Source of the DNA: Verrucomicrobiota bacterium
GTDB lineage: Bacteria; Verrucomicrobiota; Verrucomicrobiia; JABWAM01
Direction: 5' to 3'
Assembly (NCBI GenBank): GCA_023269615.1
Contig: JAHFSY010000004.1
Span: 62,001-126,000, forward strand
DNA length: 64,000 nucleotides
Part shown: piece by piece, positions 25,159 to 33,577 of the stretch
How the letters are laid out: each line of letters starts with the position of its first letter
Numbering within the stretch: position 1 is the stretch's first letter
Notes under the pieces: model-generated
The model's input: the letters and a program-made list of their open reading frames with translations, nothing else
Database searches by the model: none
Told to the model about the DNA's origin: nothing
Made by a program: the position numbers and the translations under genes

Positions 25159-26234
25159 GACGCAGGCCGCCCCGATTTACCCCGACGCGTTGGAGCCGCC
25201 TGCTCCTTCGAAGCAAGAATCAACGCGTCCAATATTGTTTCGCGGGACTGCTGGTCGGCTGCATTTGAGTTTCGATGAATCTCGTAGGCGCGGCCCTCAA
25301 TATTGTCCCAAACCCGCGTTTGAGGAGGAAATTCGGGAGAAAAAATTTCATCCTTGATTTCCCCATTGAGACGGACGCTGTTCTTAACGATCTCAATCAC
25401 ATATTTCCCATGGCCCAATGAATTGTCTTCGGTAACTTCGATCCGGGTTGGAAGCCATGTATCTCCAAAACGCTCACTGGTGATGTCCATCGTTGTAGAT
25501 GTCATCCTTCCGTGATCTTGCATGCGCACCTCGGTTCTCACAAGCGATCCATTTTCAATGTCAACCCAGTATATGAAACACGGCTTGTCGGGAGGCGGTG
25601 CTTCCTCGGGGCCCGCTAATGGGTCGGGGTGCCCGGCCTGCATGCAATCGATCCCAACAACCGCTCTTCCGTTGATGGATTCATTTGATGCAACCATTTT
25701 GAAGCGTACATCCTGATTTGGCTCTGTTAGTAGGGTCTTCCATGTATCGATGTATGAAAAGACACTCATCGGAATGACGACGTTGATGCTGCCGTCTGCC
25801 ATCTTCAGCGGGTCGCCGTTGGAATCGACACCTAGTTGATATTCACGAGGGTGTGCGAAACGGTGCCACTTCATCCATTTTGATCCGTCGTACGCCGTAG
25901 TTTCCAAACCACGCAGCACTGACGCATCTGCCTCGCCGTAGTATCGCGTGACAATTTTCTGCTGAAGTTTTTCACGTTTAAAGTTGTAGGTGGTCAGACT
26001 CGGAGCAGTTAACCGGAATGGATATTCTACAGGCGTATTCGCTGCAAAAACATGCGGCCCGGGTGTCATACGGTACTCCAGAGAGAGCGTTTGAATGGTG
26101 TCGTAGTTTTGTTTACACAATCCCAAAATGACACCTCTCGTCGGGATCTCTTCCCCGAAAGCGATCGCAGTACACCCCACACATGCGAACAAGCGGGCCA
26201 ATAGAAACAAGTTGTTTTGCGCAATTGAAGCCAT
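25155..26234 (-). CDS. Secreted LolA-like protein of unknown function
   Basis: 359 residues with an N-terminal signal peptide (FLLARLFACVGCTAIAFG, cleavage near GEE). The rest is beta-rich (QNYDTIQTLSLEYRMTPG, KPCFIYWVDIENGSLVRTEV, LPTRIEVTEDNSLGHGKYVI). This recalls the LolA/outer-membrane-lipoprotein-sorting fold found in many PVC secreted proteins, but the match is loose. It is coupled to the C39 peptidase gene by an ATGA overlap and lies downstream of the Cys-rich protein, so the three probably form one operon. No catalytic motif was seen. Confidence 0.6.
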   Translation of the reverse strand: MASIAQNNLFLLARLFACVGCTAIAFGEEIPTRGVILGLCKQNYDTIQTLSLEYRMTPGPHVFAANTPVEYPFRLTAPSLTTYNFKREKLQQKIVTRYYGEADASVLRGLETTAYDGSKWMKWHRFAHPREYQLGVDSNGDPLKMADGSINVVIPMSVFSYIDTWKTLLTEPNQDVRFKMVASNESINGRAVVGIDCMQAGHPDPLAGPEEAPPPDKPCFIYWVDIENGSLVRTEVRMQDHGRMTSTTMDITSERFGDTWLPTRIEVTEDNSLGHGKYVIEIVKNSVRLNGEIKDEIFSPEFPPQTRVWDNIEGRAYEIHRNSNAADQQSRETILDALILASKEQAAPTRRGKSGRPAS

Positions 26235-26494
26235 AATTTATTAAAGTGGTTCCAAAAGCATCTCAGTGAGATGAGCATACAAGCGATATGGAAAAATGCC
26301 CGATAAATATGGATGTGGCGCCCATGGCGGACAACCAGACGCCAACAGTTTCCAATCCACGCGAGAGTTCGTTTGAATTTCCAGCGTTTGCGATAGCGAC
26401 GCAGGGGTCTGCCATCTTGCTATGCCGCCGGGCGCTTGCGGCCCCTGTCGATGCGGACACGCTTGTAAACGGCTGCAAGGACGCTCTGAAGCGT
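26235..26494. other. Spacer of 260 bases with no recognised gene
   Basis: It lies between the Cys-rich gene and the LolA-like gene. Short frames exist on both strands (71 residues minus, 77 plus), but neither has a recognised domain. It could hold a promoter for the LolA-like/C39 pair or a small unrecognised gene. Confidence 0.5.
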
Positions 26495-27121
26495 TTAAGG
26501 CAAACAGATATATTGCTTTAAGCAGGTTGCGTTTGGGGCCTGGTTTCCCAAGGGGCCGCAGGTGCCGGCTGCGGTCTGTGTTTCAATCCGAGTCCACGTG
26601 GTGACTTTTTTGACCTTCACATGTGTCAGGGATATCACTGCCTTCGTTGTCCAGACTGCTGCCGCGGCAGGCGCGACGGCAGGTGCAATCTTTCCTTCAC
26701 AGTCCTGATGCACCGTCTGTGAGCACGTATCCGGTTCACCATTTTCCCGGGTTCTGGCATCTTCTTGGCAGTACTTGTTTACCGCGACGTCACACTTCGG
26801 CGCGCAAGCGTCTTGAATTGCCGGGGCAACTGTTACCGTTGTGGTCACGGGCCCCGGGACATTCTGTGGTGACGTCGTTGTCCATACGAGTTTCGCCGTC
26901 CTTACCCATGTTGATGTGGTTGGCGCCGAATTTACACACCCTGCTGGGTCATTCTGGAGAGTTTGACACTCATCAACGCAAGCATCCCCAGGAGCACCAC
27001 CTGCGATCACCCGTAGTTGAATTGGAAGCTGATGGGCCAGTGTTTCGGCCGCCATGCTTAGAATGCTGAGCGTGCCCAGCGAGACAATCGCCGTCTTGAT
27101 ATGTTTTGTCGTGATCTTCAT
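26495..27121 (-). CDS. Secreted Cys-rich protein with Gly-Gly site
   Basis: 208 residues, unrecognised. A hydrophobic signal-like segment (TAIVSLGTLSILSMAAETLA) is followed by LPIQLRVIAGG, a Gly-Gly at 41-42 with Leu and Ile at the -7 and -4 positions of a double-glycine leader. The rest has 11 cysteines (48, 52, 62, 106, 110, 118, 133, 141, 188, 200, 206), partly as CxxxC pairs, in a Thr/Ala/Pro/Val-rich background. With a C39 peptidase and MauE/rhodanese genes nearby, it is a good candidate substrate for cutting and disulfide formation. It diverges from the large secreted protein gene. Confidence 0.62.
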   Translation of the reverse strand: MKITTKHIKTAIVSLGTLSILSMAAETLAHQLPIQLRVIAGGAPGDACVDECQTLQNDPAGCVNSAPTTSTWVRTAKLVWTTTSPQNVPGPVTTTVTVAPAIQDACAPKCDVAVNKYCQEDARTRENGEPDTCSQTVHQDCEGKIAPAVAPAAAAVWTTKAVISLTHVKVKKVTTWTRIETQTAAGTCGPLGNQAPNATCLKQYICLP

Positions 27122-27392
27122 GGATGAATCCTATGTTGGTGTTTGATTAATAGTATTATATGTAACGTAGTTTGTACGTATATTCTCAACTTGCGGGTTG
27201 CGTTGTTGCGGAACTTGCGTATCGTGTCAAATCTTTATTTTAGGAAATATGGAATACAGCAGTACACAACCACATACGCAGGAGTATGGCGGTTCGATGC
27301 TCGAACGGCAAATGGCCTCGCAGGGCGAGATGTCCATTGCGCCAACGGTCCCTTCAATAATCGACCACCTCCTGACGAAGCGAAACATTTCC

Positions 27393-29261
27393 ATGACAAT
27401 CATTGCACACTTCTCTCTCTTTTGGCTCGCGGCGCTCTTCTTTTGCCTTGGCGATGCCAACGCCGCGAATCGGCCCGCTACCGATCGCTTGGTGGAGACC
27501 ACCGTGCCGATGACGACGGATCTCGTTCTAGCCGACGGAAGCATGGACGGAGCGGCCATAGTAAGTGATGGATCGCCTTCAGGAAAGTTCCGAGCCGAGG
27601 CTCAATACAGGGCGCCGATCGCACCCACACCCGCTTATTTGGATGTTCAGGTGCATCCGTTCAGGCCCAACACCGATTCAAAGAGGGTTCCACCGGTGAG
27701 GGCTGCCGAGGAATTTTGCTTCGTTGAAGCTTATCTTACCAATCAAGCCGATCAGCCTGTGGAGTGGACGAAGGCCTTTCTCAATGGACAGAAACTGGGA
27801 GAGGTATTTCCTCAAAGGGATCTTGTCTGGTGGCAGTTTTATCCCACTCCAATGGCGAAGCCCGGGGAGACGATTGAACTTCAGATTTGTCTGGCTCATC
27901 AACCGAAGGAGGCGTTGAAAATTGAAGCAGAAACCAGGATGGGGCAACGTGTCGGAACGGAAATCAGTTCGTATGTGAGTCCGAGCCATCAAATCACCGG
28001 CGTCAGCTTCAGCTCGGATCGTCGAAAGGTCAATGCAACGTACGACGCGCCGCCGTTGAGCGAGGTTGTTGAGATTGAGGTCAATGGGATCGATCGGACG
28101 AAGTCCGCGCGCATTCTGGGCCAACCGGATCCCGCGAGGGAGTTTCCGGGCATGATCGAGGTCACAGTTCCTGATCCGGTGGCCGCAGGCGAGCTTGTCG
28201 ATCTTCGACTTCACTTCAAGAATCAGGCCGCGGCGCATTGTATCGTTCGGGCGTCCAAGGGGATTTTGCTGGATGCATTTGGGGTTCCTCCCGCCAATAG
28301 CCGTATCAGAAAACTTTTGGGGGTCGATCTTGCGCCAAATGCCGTGATGACCGGCAGTGACCCTGCCTGTTGCGACCGGGATCCCGCAATGATTCCAGGT
28401 GCCGATGCTTCGTACGTTCTCAACGAGCGAAGGTCAATGTATGGATCAGGGGATCAGCGGCTTGCGTTGACATTTACGTGCTGGTCCACTACTCCTGCGG
28501 CCACCCTGCCGATCTACGGGCAGTGCGCCGACGGGATTCTGACAAGCCCGTATCGCCTGGGTCATTCTGAGTTTATCCCAAACGAACTAAGTCGTTTTCT
28601 TGACGAGGAGGAGAACGCGTTCCGTTGGGCGCAGCTCGGCGCTCAGCCGCGCCCTTGGTACTGGATTCCGGAGTGCTATGTCCTGGGCGAAAACCCATTT
28701 ACGCGGCATCATCGAATGCTCGAAAACAAGGAATTGCGTTCGTTGGCGTACGCGGCGCTCGGGCATGGCGCAAAAGGCATCAACTATTTCTCGTTTGGTG
28801 TATTCGGTGCAATGGATCCGTGTCGGGCGATCGGTTTTATCAACAGCGTTCCATTGACAGAAGAAATCAAGAAACTGAACGCCGATATCCGCAATCTCGA
28901 AGCGCCTTTATCCTCATCGCTTCCAATGACAAGCAAGACGATCGGTGATGGCCTGACTGGGCTGCGCTACTATCTGCTGGGTAGCCCGCAGGACGGAATG
29001 GTGTTGATTGTTCGAAATCTCGATTACAGAACCGATTTGCAACAAAACGAATTGGGCGACAAGCCGAGGTTCTCATCGGTTGTCAAAAAGGACGTTAACT
29101 TGCGAATCGAGTTGCCCACTTGGGCCGCTGTATCCGAGGCCTCTGAGGTGATGAAGGAGGAGGGAGGAGGCTTTAATTGTCGGATCGAGGGGAAGCAGGC
29201 GGTCATCCAACTGGGCAATCTTTCCGTCGGGCGGGTGATCTGGCTCAAGCCGATGCGCTGA
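27393..29261 (+). CDS. Large secreted protein, glycoside-hydrolase-like C-terminal half
   Basis: About 622 residues from ATG 27393, which opens a good signal peptide (MTIIAHFSLFWLAALFFCLG). The frame itself is open from 27198, but the preceding 65 residues look non-coding. The N-terminal half is beta-rich (around DVQVHPFRPNT, ITGVSFSSDRRKVNATYDAP). The C-terminal half has TIM-barrel-like segments such as LRSLAYAALGHGAKGINYFS and FGVFGAMDPCRAIGF, which recall GH42-type hydrolases. No catalytic Glu pair was identified with confidence, so a hydrolase role is inference. The DUF1573 gene follows after 46 bases. Confidence 0.6.
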   Translation: MTIIAHFSLFWLAALFFCLGDANAANRPATDRLVETTVPMTTDLVLADGSMDGAAIVSDGSPSGKFRAEAQYRAPIAPTPAYLDVQVHPFRPNTDSKRVPPVRAAEEFCFVEAYLTNQADQPVEWTKAFLNGQKLGEVFPQRDLVWWQFYPTPMAKPGETIELQICLAHQPKEALKIEAETRMGQRVGTEISSYVSPSHQITGVSFSSDRRKVNATYDAPPLSEVVEIEVNGIDRTKSARILGQPDPAREFPGMIEVTVPDPVAAGELVDLRLHFKNQAAAHCIVRASKGILLDAFGVPPANSRIRKLLGVDLAPNAVMTGSDPACCDRDPAMIPGADASYVLNERRSMYGSGDQRLALTFTCWSTTPAATLPIYGQCADGILTSPYRLGHSEFIPNELSRFLDEEENAFRWAQLGAQPRPWYWIPECYVLGENPFTRHHRMLENKELRSLAYAALGHGAKGINYFSFGVFGAMDPCRAIGFINSVPLTEEIKKLNADIRNLEAPLSSSLPMTSKTIGDGLTGLRYYLLGSPQDGMVLIVRNLDYRTDLQQNELGDKPRFSSVVKKDVNLRIELPTWAAVSEASEVMKEEGGGFNCRIEGKQAVIQLGNLSVGRVIWLKPMR

Positions 29262-29307
29262 TGCGATGTCCGCATCCCTGACGGCGATCTGACAGAAATC
29301 CTCCCTG

Positions 29308-30381
29308 ATGTTCCATTTTATGAAATCCAGAATCCTGACTCCATCAAAAATCACCATCGGCGTCCTCCTTATTCTCATCCTGATCCTGTTGCCTCATGGG
29401 CCGCAGGCGGAAATGCTAGAACCCTCCTTTGACGCAGGCATGCTTCCGAGCAATGGCTCGCTTTCCGTCACACACGAGTTTCCCATCCGCAATCGAGGTT
29501 TCGGGATCCTGCGCATACCGGCCATGGAAGCGACCTGTGGCTGCACCCATCTCAGCGGTCCGAAATCCATCTGGCCCATGTGCAGAGGAACCGTCGTCGC
29601 CACCCTTACTTTTGACGCGCGCGCTTGGGGTCACAAGGACACTCTGATTTACGTCAAAACCAATGATCCCAACCACCCCATTCTGAAGACTCAGATTTCT
29701 GCGACGGCTCCTCTCGGAGTCGCGATGGTTCCAGCCAGTGTTGACTTTTCCGAGGTTGACGCCGGCCATTCAAAGGAGTTCGCAATCACAGTCCTTGCGG
29801 CAAAGGAATATGTTGGGAATGACTTCCATATCGAGTGTCTTCCCCCAAGCGCTCCGGACGGCGTGGGGGTCGTCAGCAATCATGTTGCGTACTCGGAGTC
29901 TGCTGTCTTGTCCACGCCGTGCCACAAGGCAACCTTCAAGATTGCGATCAATGGAAAAGGACCTGTCGGAGCCCGAAGCGAGAGCCTCAAGTTGGTGACA
30001 AAATCCTCCCTGCATGGCGGGACGGAACTTGTTCTGCCAGTCAAGTGGAAGCTTCTTTCGGGAGTACATTTTCGGCCCGAGAGTCTCTTTTTTGGAATGC
30101 GCTCGATGCCTTGCACCGTCACGAACAGTGTGGAGTTGATTTCCAGCACCCGTCCGATCACGCCGATGGACGTCTCCATCCCATCGCCGATTTTTCGCGT
30201 CGTCGAGAAGACCAGGATGGACGAACATCGGTGGAAACTCTCCATGGTCATGTCATCCGGCGATGCAAAGCCGGGCCGTGTCGAGTCGGAGATGATCGTC
30301 AAGTTCAAGAACGCCCCGGACGCCAGGCTCAAGCTGGGGGTTCTCCTGCTCGCGCCGTCAGATGCGTCGTCTGGCAAATGA
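29308..30381 (+). CDS. Secreted DUF1573-domain protein
   Basis: 357 residues. A signal helix (ITIGVLLILILILLPHG) is followed by immunoglobulin-like repeats. The first carries the DUF1573 hallmark ATCGCTHLSGP after VTHEFPIRNRGFGILRI; a second unit runs VDFSEVDAGHSKEFAITVLA. ATG 29308 or 29320 are both possible starts. DUF1573 proteins are widespread in PVC and Bacteroidota, where they often neighbour MauE and small exported Cys peptides. The CGC motif suggests redox or metal involvement. It ends the 22-30 kb block. Confidence 0.88.
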   Translation: MFHFMKSRILTPSKITIGVLLILILILLPHGPQAEMLEPSFDAGMLPSNGSLSVTHEFPIRNRGFGILRIPAMEATCGCTHLSGPKSIWPMCRGTVVATLTFDARAWGHKDTLIYVKTNDPNHPILKTQISATAPLGVAMVPASVDFSEVDAGHSKEFAITVLAAKEYVGNDFHIECLPPSAPDGVGVVSNHVAYSESAVLSTPCHKATFKIAINGKGPVGARSESLKLVTKSSLHGGTELVLPVKWKLLSGVHFRPESLFFGMRSMPCTVTNSVELISSTRPITPMDVSIPSPIFRVVEKTRMDEHRWKLSMVMSSGDAKPGRVESEMIVKFKNAPDARLKLGVLLLAPSDASSGK

Positions 30382-30660
30382 GTAACTGACTCCATTATTC
30401 TGCGAAGCACCGTAGGGAAGAATGGTGCGGCGCTTCTCTGTTCTGTCATCGCTCTCCATATTTCGCCTCGCCGGTCGCGGTCGGCGACCGCTCCTACACT
30501 GGCAACCCGAAGGGGCGACCACGCAGGGTTGCCCCTTAGTTTTCTGGAAATCTGCGTCTCTCTGCGTGAATCTGCGGAGAAAAATCCGACGGGATCAGGG
30601 TCTTGCGTCCCTCATTTATCCGTGTTTCATCCGTGCCCATCCGTGGCAGAAAATCAGGAT
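30382..30660. repeat. Repeat-rich spacer
   Basis: It contains a Family C-like fragment (ggtcggcgaccgctcctaca near 30479), an 8-base hairpin arm pair ggcaaccc/gggttgcc at 30501-30533, and a Family E stretch (tgcgtgaatctgcggagaaa near 30562). It then has atccgtg-type direct repeats (30620-30650). Family E recurs at 62829-62846 and 63052-63088. No gene was seen. Confidence 0.65.
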
Positions 30661-31256
30661 GTGCGGACGAGGGACCAGTTTTTATGAAAGTAGCTCCAGC
30701 CGGAATACAGGCTGCTGAGAAGGCAGGCGGGGTAGAGAATCCAGAATTCAAGCGGCGCATAGCCTGGTGGTTTGGAAAACTTCCAGCCCCAGTCCTCAGA
30801 CAGGGCGTAATGCGCGCAGAGGATCCCGATCGTCAGGAGCTGGACGAAGGTTTTGATTTTTCCGCCGGCTTCCGCGGCCACCGTCACGTTTTCCTGCGCA
30901 GCCATCATGCGCAGCCCTGACACGGCAAAATCGCGGGCGAGCAGCACGAGCACGATCCATGCGGGGATGGCGTGGTTGGCCACGAGCGTCACCCACGCGG
31001 CCGTGACGAGGATCTTGTCGGCGATCGGGTCCCAGAGTTTTCCGAAGTTGGTGATCTGCTTGCGCTTGCGCGCGAGATAGCCGTCCGACCAGTCCGAGAT
31101 ACAGGCGAGGACGAGGCAAAGCAGCGCCCATGTGTGGTGATACGGGATCGGCGGAATGTCCGGTAGCAGATCGCGGAACGGGCGGTCGAAAAAGAAAACG
31201 AAAAAGATCGCCGTCAGCGGCAGGCGGAAAAGCGTGATTTTGTTGGGAAGATTCAC
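30654..31256 (-). CDS. pgsA: CDP-diacylglycerol--glycerol-3-phosphate 3-phosphatidyltransferase
   Basis: 200 residues with five to six helices. The CDP-alcohol phosphotransferase motif is complete: D55-x2-D58-G59-x2-A62-R63-x8-G72-x3-D76-x3-D80 (SDWSDGYLARKRKQITNFGK and following). It makes phosphatidylglycerophosphate, the first committed step to phosphatidylglycerol and cardiolipin in the inner membrane. The N-terminus MNLPNKITLFRL is standard for PgsA. It lies downstream of rimO on the same strand but is separated from it by a repeat-rich gap. Confidence 0.93.
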   Translation of the reverse strand: MNLPNKITLFRLPLTAIFFVFFFDRPFRDLLPDIPPIPYHHTWALLCLVLACISDWSDGYLARKRKQITNFGKLWDPIADKILVTAAWVTLVANHAIPAWIVLVLLARDFAVSGLRMMAAQENVTVAAEAGGKIKTFVQLLTIGILCAHYALSEDWGWKFSKPPGYAPLEFWILYPACLLSSLYSGWSYFHKNWSLVRTS

Positions 31257-31264
31257 TGGAGGGG

Positions 31265-31525
31265 AGCTGCTGGCTGCTAGCTTCTAGCTGCTAGCAGCTG
31301 AGTGTTTCCAGCTTTTTGCGCGAGTGTTGAAAAAGGTTCTTTACGATTTCCGGTGGTTGTCAGAGCAACGGAGGGACACGCTCTGTCGTGTCCATTGGTG
31401 AATCGGTCCACAACCGGGCAAATGATCGCGAACCCTGGCCGCGCGCATTTGTCACTCTCAAAAAACATCATTGCTTGAAAATCCATTCGTAAAGTGGGCG
31501 GACACGACGGAGCGTGTCCCTCCGT
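31265..31525. repeat. Family A inverted pair plus agctgctagc-type repeats
   Basis: The left end (31265-31304) holds ctgctggctgctagcttcta and related units. A Family A copy at 31368-31394 faces an inverted copy at 31498-31525 (gacacgacggagcgtgtccc). The ctgctagc unit recurs inverted at 31536-31575 within the rimO 3' end and near 62250-62270. No gene was seen. Confidence 0.7.
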
Positions 31526-31549
31526 TTTCATCACAAAAAAGGCCAGCAG

Positions 31550-32971
31550 CTAGAAGCTCGCAGCCAGCAGCTTCTCCGCCGGCTCGGCGACGAGATCGTA
31601 CTCGGTGGAGGCGGTGATTTTTGCCTGCTGGAATTCGCCGGCTTGCCAACCTTTGCCTTTCAGGCGGACGCGGCCGTCGATGTCGGGGGCGTCGGACTCG
31701 GTGCGGCCGATCAATTTTTTGCCATCCTTGTCCACGAGGATGCGGAGGGTCTTGCCCACGCGCGAGGCCATGAGCTCGGCGGAAATTTTTTGCTGGGCGG
31801 CCATGAGTTTGTTGTAGCGCGCTTTTTTGGTGCGCGTGGGAACCTGGCTTTCCATGCGTCCTGCCAACGTGCCGGATTCCTTGGAATACTCGAAGACGCC
31901 GAGGCGCTCGAAGCGGGCGTCCTTCACGGACTGGAGGAGGGTTTCAAAATGGACGTCGGTTTCGCCGGGGAAGCCGACGATGAAGGTGGTGCGGATGGCG
32001 ATGCCGGGGACGATGGCGCGGGAGCGGGCGATGATGTTCTCGATATGGGCGCGGGATGTTTCGCGCCGCATCTTCATGAGCATGGCGTCGTCCATGTGCT
32101 GGAGCGGCATGTCAATGTAGCGGCAGACCTTGGGGGAGGCGGCGATGGTTTCCATCACGCGTTCGTTCCAGTGCGCGGGATGCGTGTAGAGGATGCGGAT
32201 CCAGAAATCGCCCTCGATGGCGTTGAGGCGCGTGAGCAACCGGCTGAGTCCGTCAGCCACGCCGAGATCTTTTCCGAAATAGGTGGTGTCCTGCGAGATG
32301 AGGAGGAGCTCCTTCACACCGTTGGCAACGAGCGCGCGCGCCTCGGCCTCGACGTCGTCAATCGTGCGGCTGCGGTGGCGTCCACGCATGATGGGAATGG
32401 AGCAGAAGGCGCAGGGGTGATTGCAGCCTTCGCCGACCTTGATGTAGGCGTAGTGCGAGGGGGTGAGCTGGTAACGCGGCGTGGCAAAGTCGTAGAGGTA
32501 GGTGGGCTTGCGGGAGACGAAGGATTTGAGATTTGAGATTTGAGATTTGAGATGACCGGAGTGCGGAGTGTCTTTTGGAGCTGGACGATTACTGACTGCT
32601 GACCGCTGAGGGCCGACAGCTATTTCTTCAATGATTTCGTGGATTCTTGGCACCTCGTTGATTCCGATGAAGGCGCTGACTTCGGGGAGTTCCTTTTGGA
32701 GATCGGTGGCGAAGCGTTGGGCCATGCAGCCGGCGACGAGGAGTTTCTGGCCGGGCTTGATCGAGTGGACCTGGTTGGCCTCGAGGATGGCCTCCACGGA
32801 TTCCTTGCGCGAGCTTTCGAGAAACCCGCAGGTGTTGATGATCACCACGTCGGCGTCAGCCTGGTTGGGCTCGATGGTGTGGCCTGCCTTGAGAAGCGTG
32901 CCGAGCATCACCTCGGAATCCACGAGATTTTTCGCGCATCCGAGGCTCAGGAGATGGACGGACGATTTCAC
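31550..32971 (-). CDS. rimO: Ribosomal protein S12 methylthiotransferase
   Basis: 473 residues. The UPF0004 domain starts with LLSLGCAKNLVDSEVMLGTL. The radical SAM cluster motif is GCNHPCAFCSIPIMRGRHRS, and a TRAM-type C-terminal domain follows. It methylthiolates an Asp of ribosomal protein S12. Between the UPF0004 and radical SAM domains sits an extra stretch of about 35 residues ending HLKSQISNLKS, encoded by repeat DNA. The C-terminal EKLLAASF is also repeat-encoded. Its start overlaps the RodZ-like stop (ATGA). Confidence 0.93.
   Translation of the reverse strand: MKSSVHLLSLGCAKNLVDSEVMLGTLLKAGHTIEPNQADADVVIINTCGFLESSRKESVEAILEANQVHSIKPGQKLLVAGCMAQRFATDLQKELPEVSAFIGINEVPRIHEIIEEIAVGPQRSAVSNRPAPKDTPHSGHLKSQISNLKSFVSRKPTYLYDFATPRYQLTPSHYAYIKVGEGCNHPCAFCSIPIMRGRHRSRTIDDVEAEARALVANGVKELLLISQDTTYFGKDLGVADGLSRLLTRLNAIEGDFWIRILYTHPAHWNERVMETIAASPKVCRYIDMPLQHMDDAMLMKMRRETSRAHIENIIARSRAIVPGIAIRTTFIVGFPGETDVHFETLLQSVKDARFERLGVFEYSKESGTLAGRMESQVPTRTKKARYNKLMAAQQKISAELMASRVGKTLRILVDKDGKKLIGRTESDAPDIDGRVRLKGKGWQAGEFQQAKITASTEYDLVAEPAEKLLAASF
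32523..32622. repeat. Repeat DNA inserted in frame in rimO
   Basis: 32523-32555 is a gatttga-type direct repeat (the same unit as in priA at 45666-45690). 32590-32622 contains tgactgctgaccgctgaggg-type units like those at 12405-12429. Together they encode an insert (around RSAVSNRPAPKDTPHSGHLK) absent from typical RimO proteins, without breaking the frame. Confidence 0.65.
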
Positions 32972-33534
32972 TGGCCGTGATGGGGCTCGGCAGGCGGGGC
33001 GTTGGTGCCGGACGCGGGAGACGATGGAATACCAAAGGAATTACCAGACGGTTCCACAGCTTCGACTGGGGGCCGCGGTTTTGGAGCTTCAGCCGGCGGA
33101 GTGGGTTGCGTGGTGTCCATGTTGTTGATGATCCACCACATGCAGGTGCCGACCAGGATGAGAATGAGGAGCGCGGTCAGGATCACGGTTTTTCCCGTGG
33201 TGGTGAGAAAGAAGGAGGTGGAGGGTGAGGGGACATGGCGTTGGACGGGGGAACGGCTGCGTTGTTCCTCGGTGATTTCAAAGACGGGCTTGATGGGAGG
33301 CGCCGGGTTTTCGTCCAGGAATTGTTGCACGAGTGCATTGCTGTCGAGCCCGAGATACTCTGCATAATGGCGCAGGAAGCTGCGGACGTACACATGGGCG
33401 GCGAACTGGTCGTACCGCCCCTCCTCGAGGTCACGGAGGCGGTCGATCTTGATCTTCAGCGCGCGCGCGGCGGTTTCCTGGGAGACCCCTTTCTTTTTTC
33501 GAGATTCCTGCAGAGTTTCACCGATGGTTGGCAT
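32968..33534 (-). CDS. RodZ-like helix-turn-helix membrane protein
   Basis: 188 residues from ATG 33534 (MPTIGETLQESRKKKGVSQE). Residues about 1-75 form a RodZ-type XRE helix-turn-helix (ARALKIKIDRLRDLEEGRYD, then HVYVRSFLRHYAEYLGLDSN). A Ser/Pro-rich link, one helix (VILTALLILILVGTCMWWII) and a Pro-rich periplasmic tail follow. RodZ couples MreB to the cell-wall machinery. No DUF4115 domain is seen in the short tail, so the call is RodZ-like. It overlaps rimO (ATGA) and follows ftsK. The longer upstream frame overlaps ftsK and is rejected. Confidence 0.85.
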   Translation of the reverse strand: MPTIGETLQESRKKKGVSQETAARALKIKIDRLRDLEEGRYDQFAAHVYVRSFLRHYAEYLGLDSNALVQQFLDENPAPPIKPVFEITEEQRSRSPVQRHVPSPSTSFFLTTTGKTVILTALLILILVGTCMWWIINNMDTTQPTPPAEAPKPRPPVEAVEPSGNSFGIPSSPASGTNAPPAEPHHGQ

Positions 33535-33577
33535 GGGGTGGTAGTAGGAAGAAAGAAGGGAAAATGAAATCTCAAAA

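Noticed and set aside
26263-26521. Two short frames of 71 and 77 residues between the Cys-rich and LolA-like genes
   Set aside because: They overlap on opposite strands, lack recognised domains and neither has a clear start signal; kept only as an unassigned spacer.
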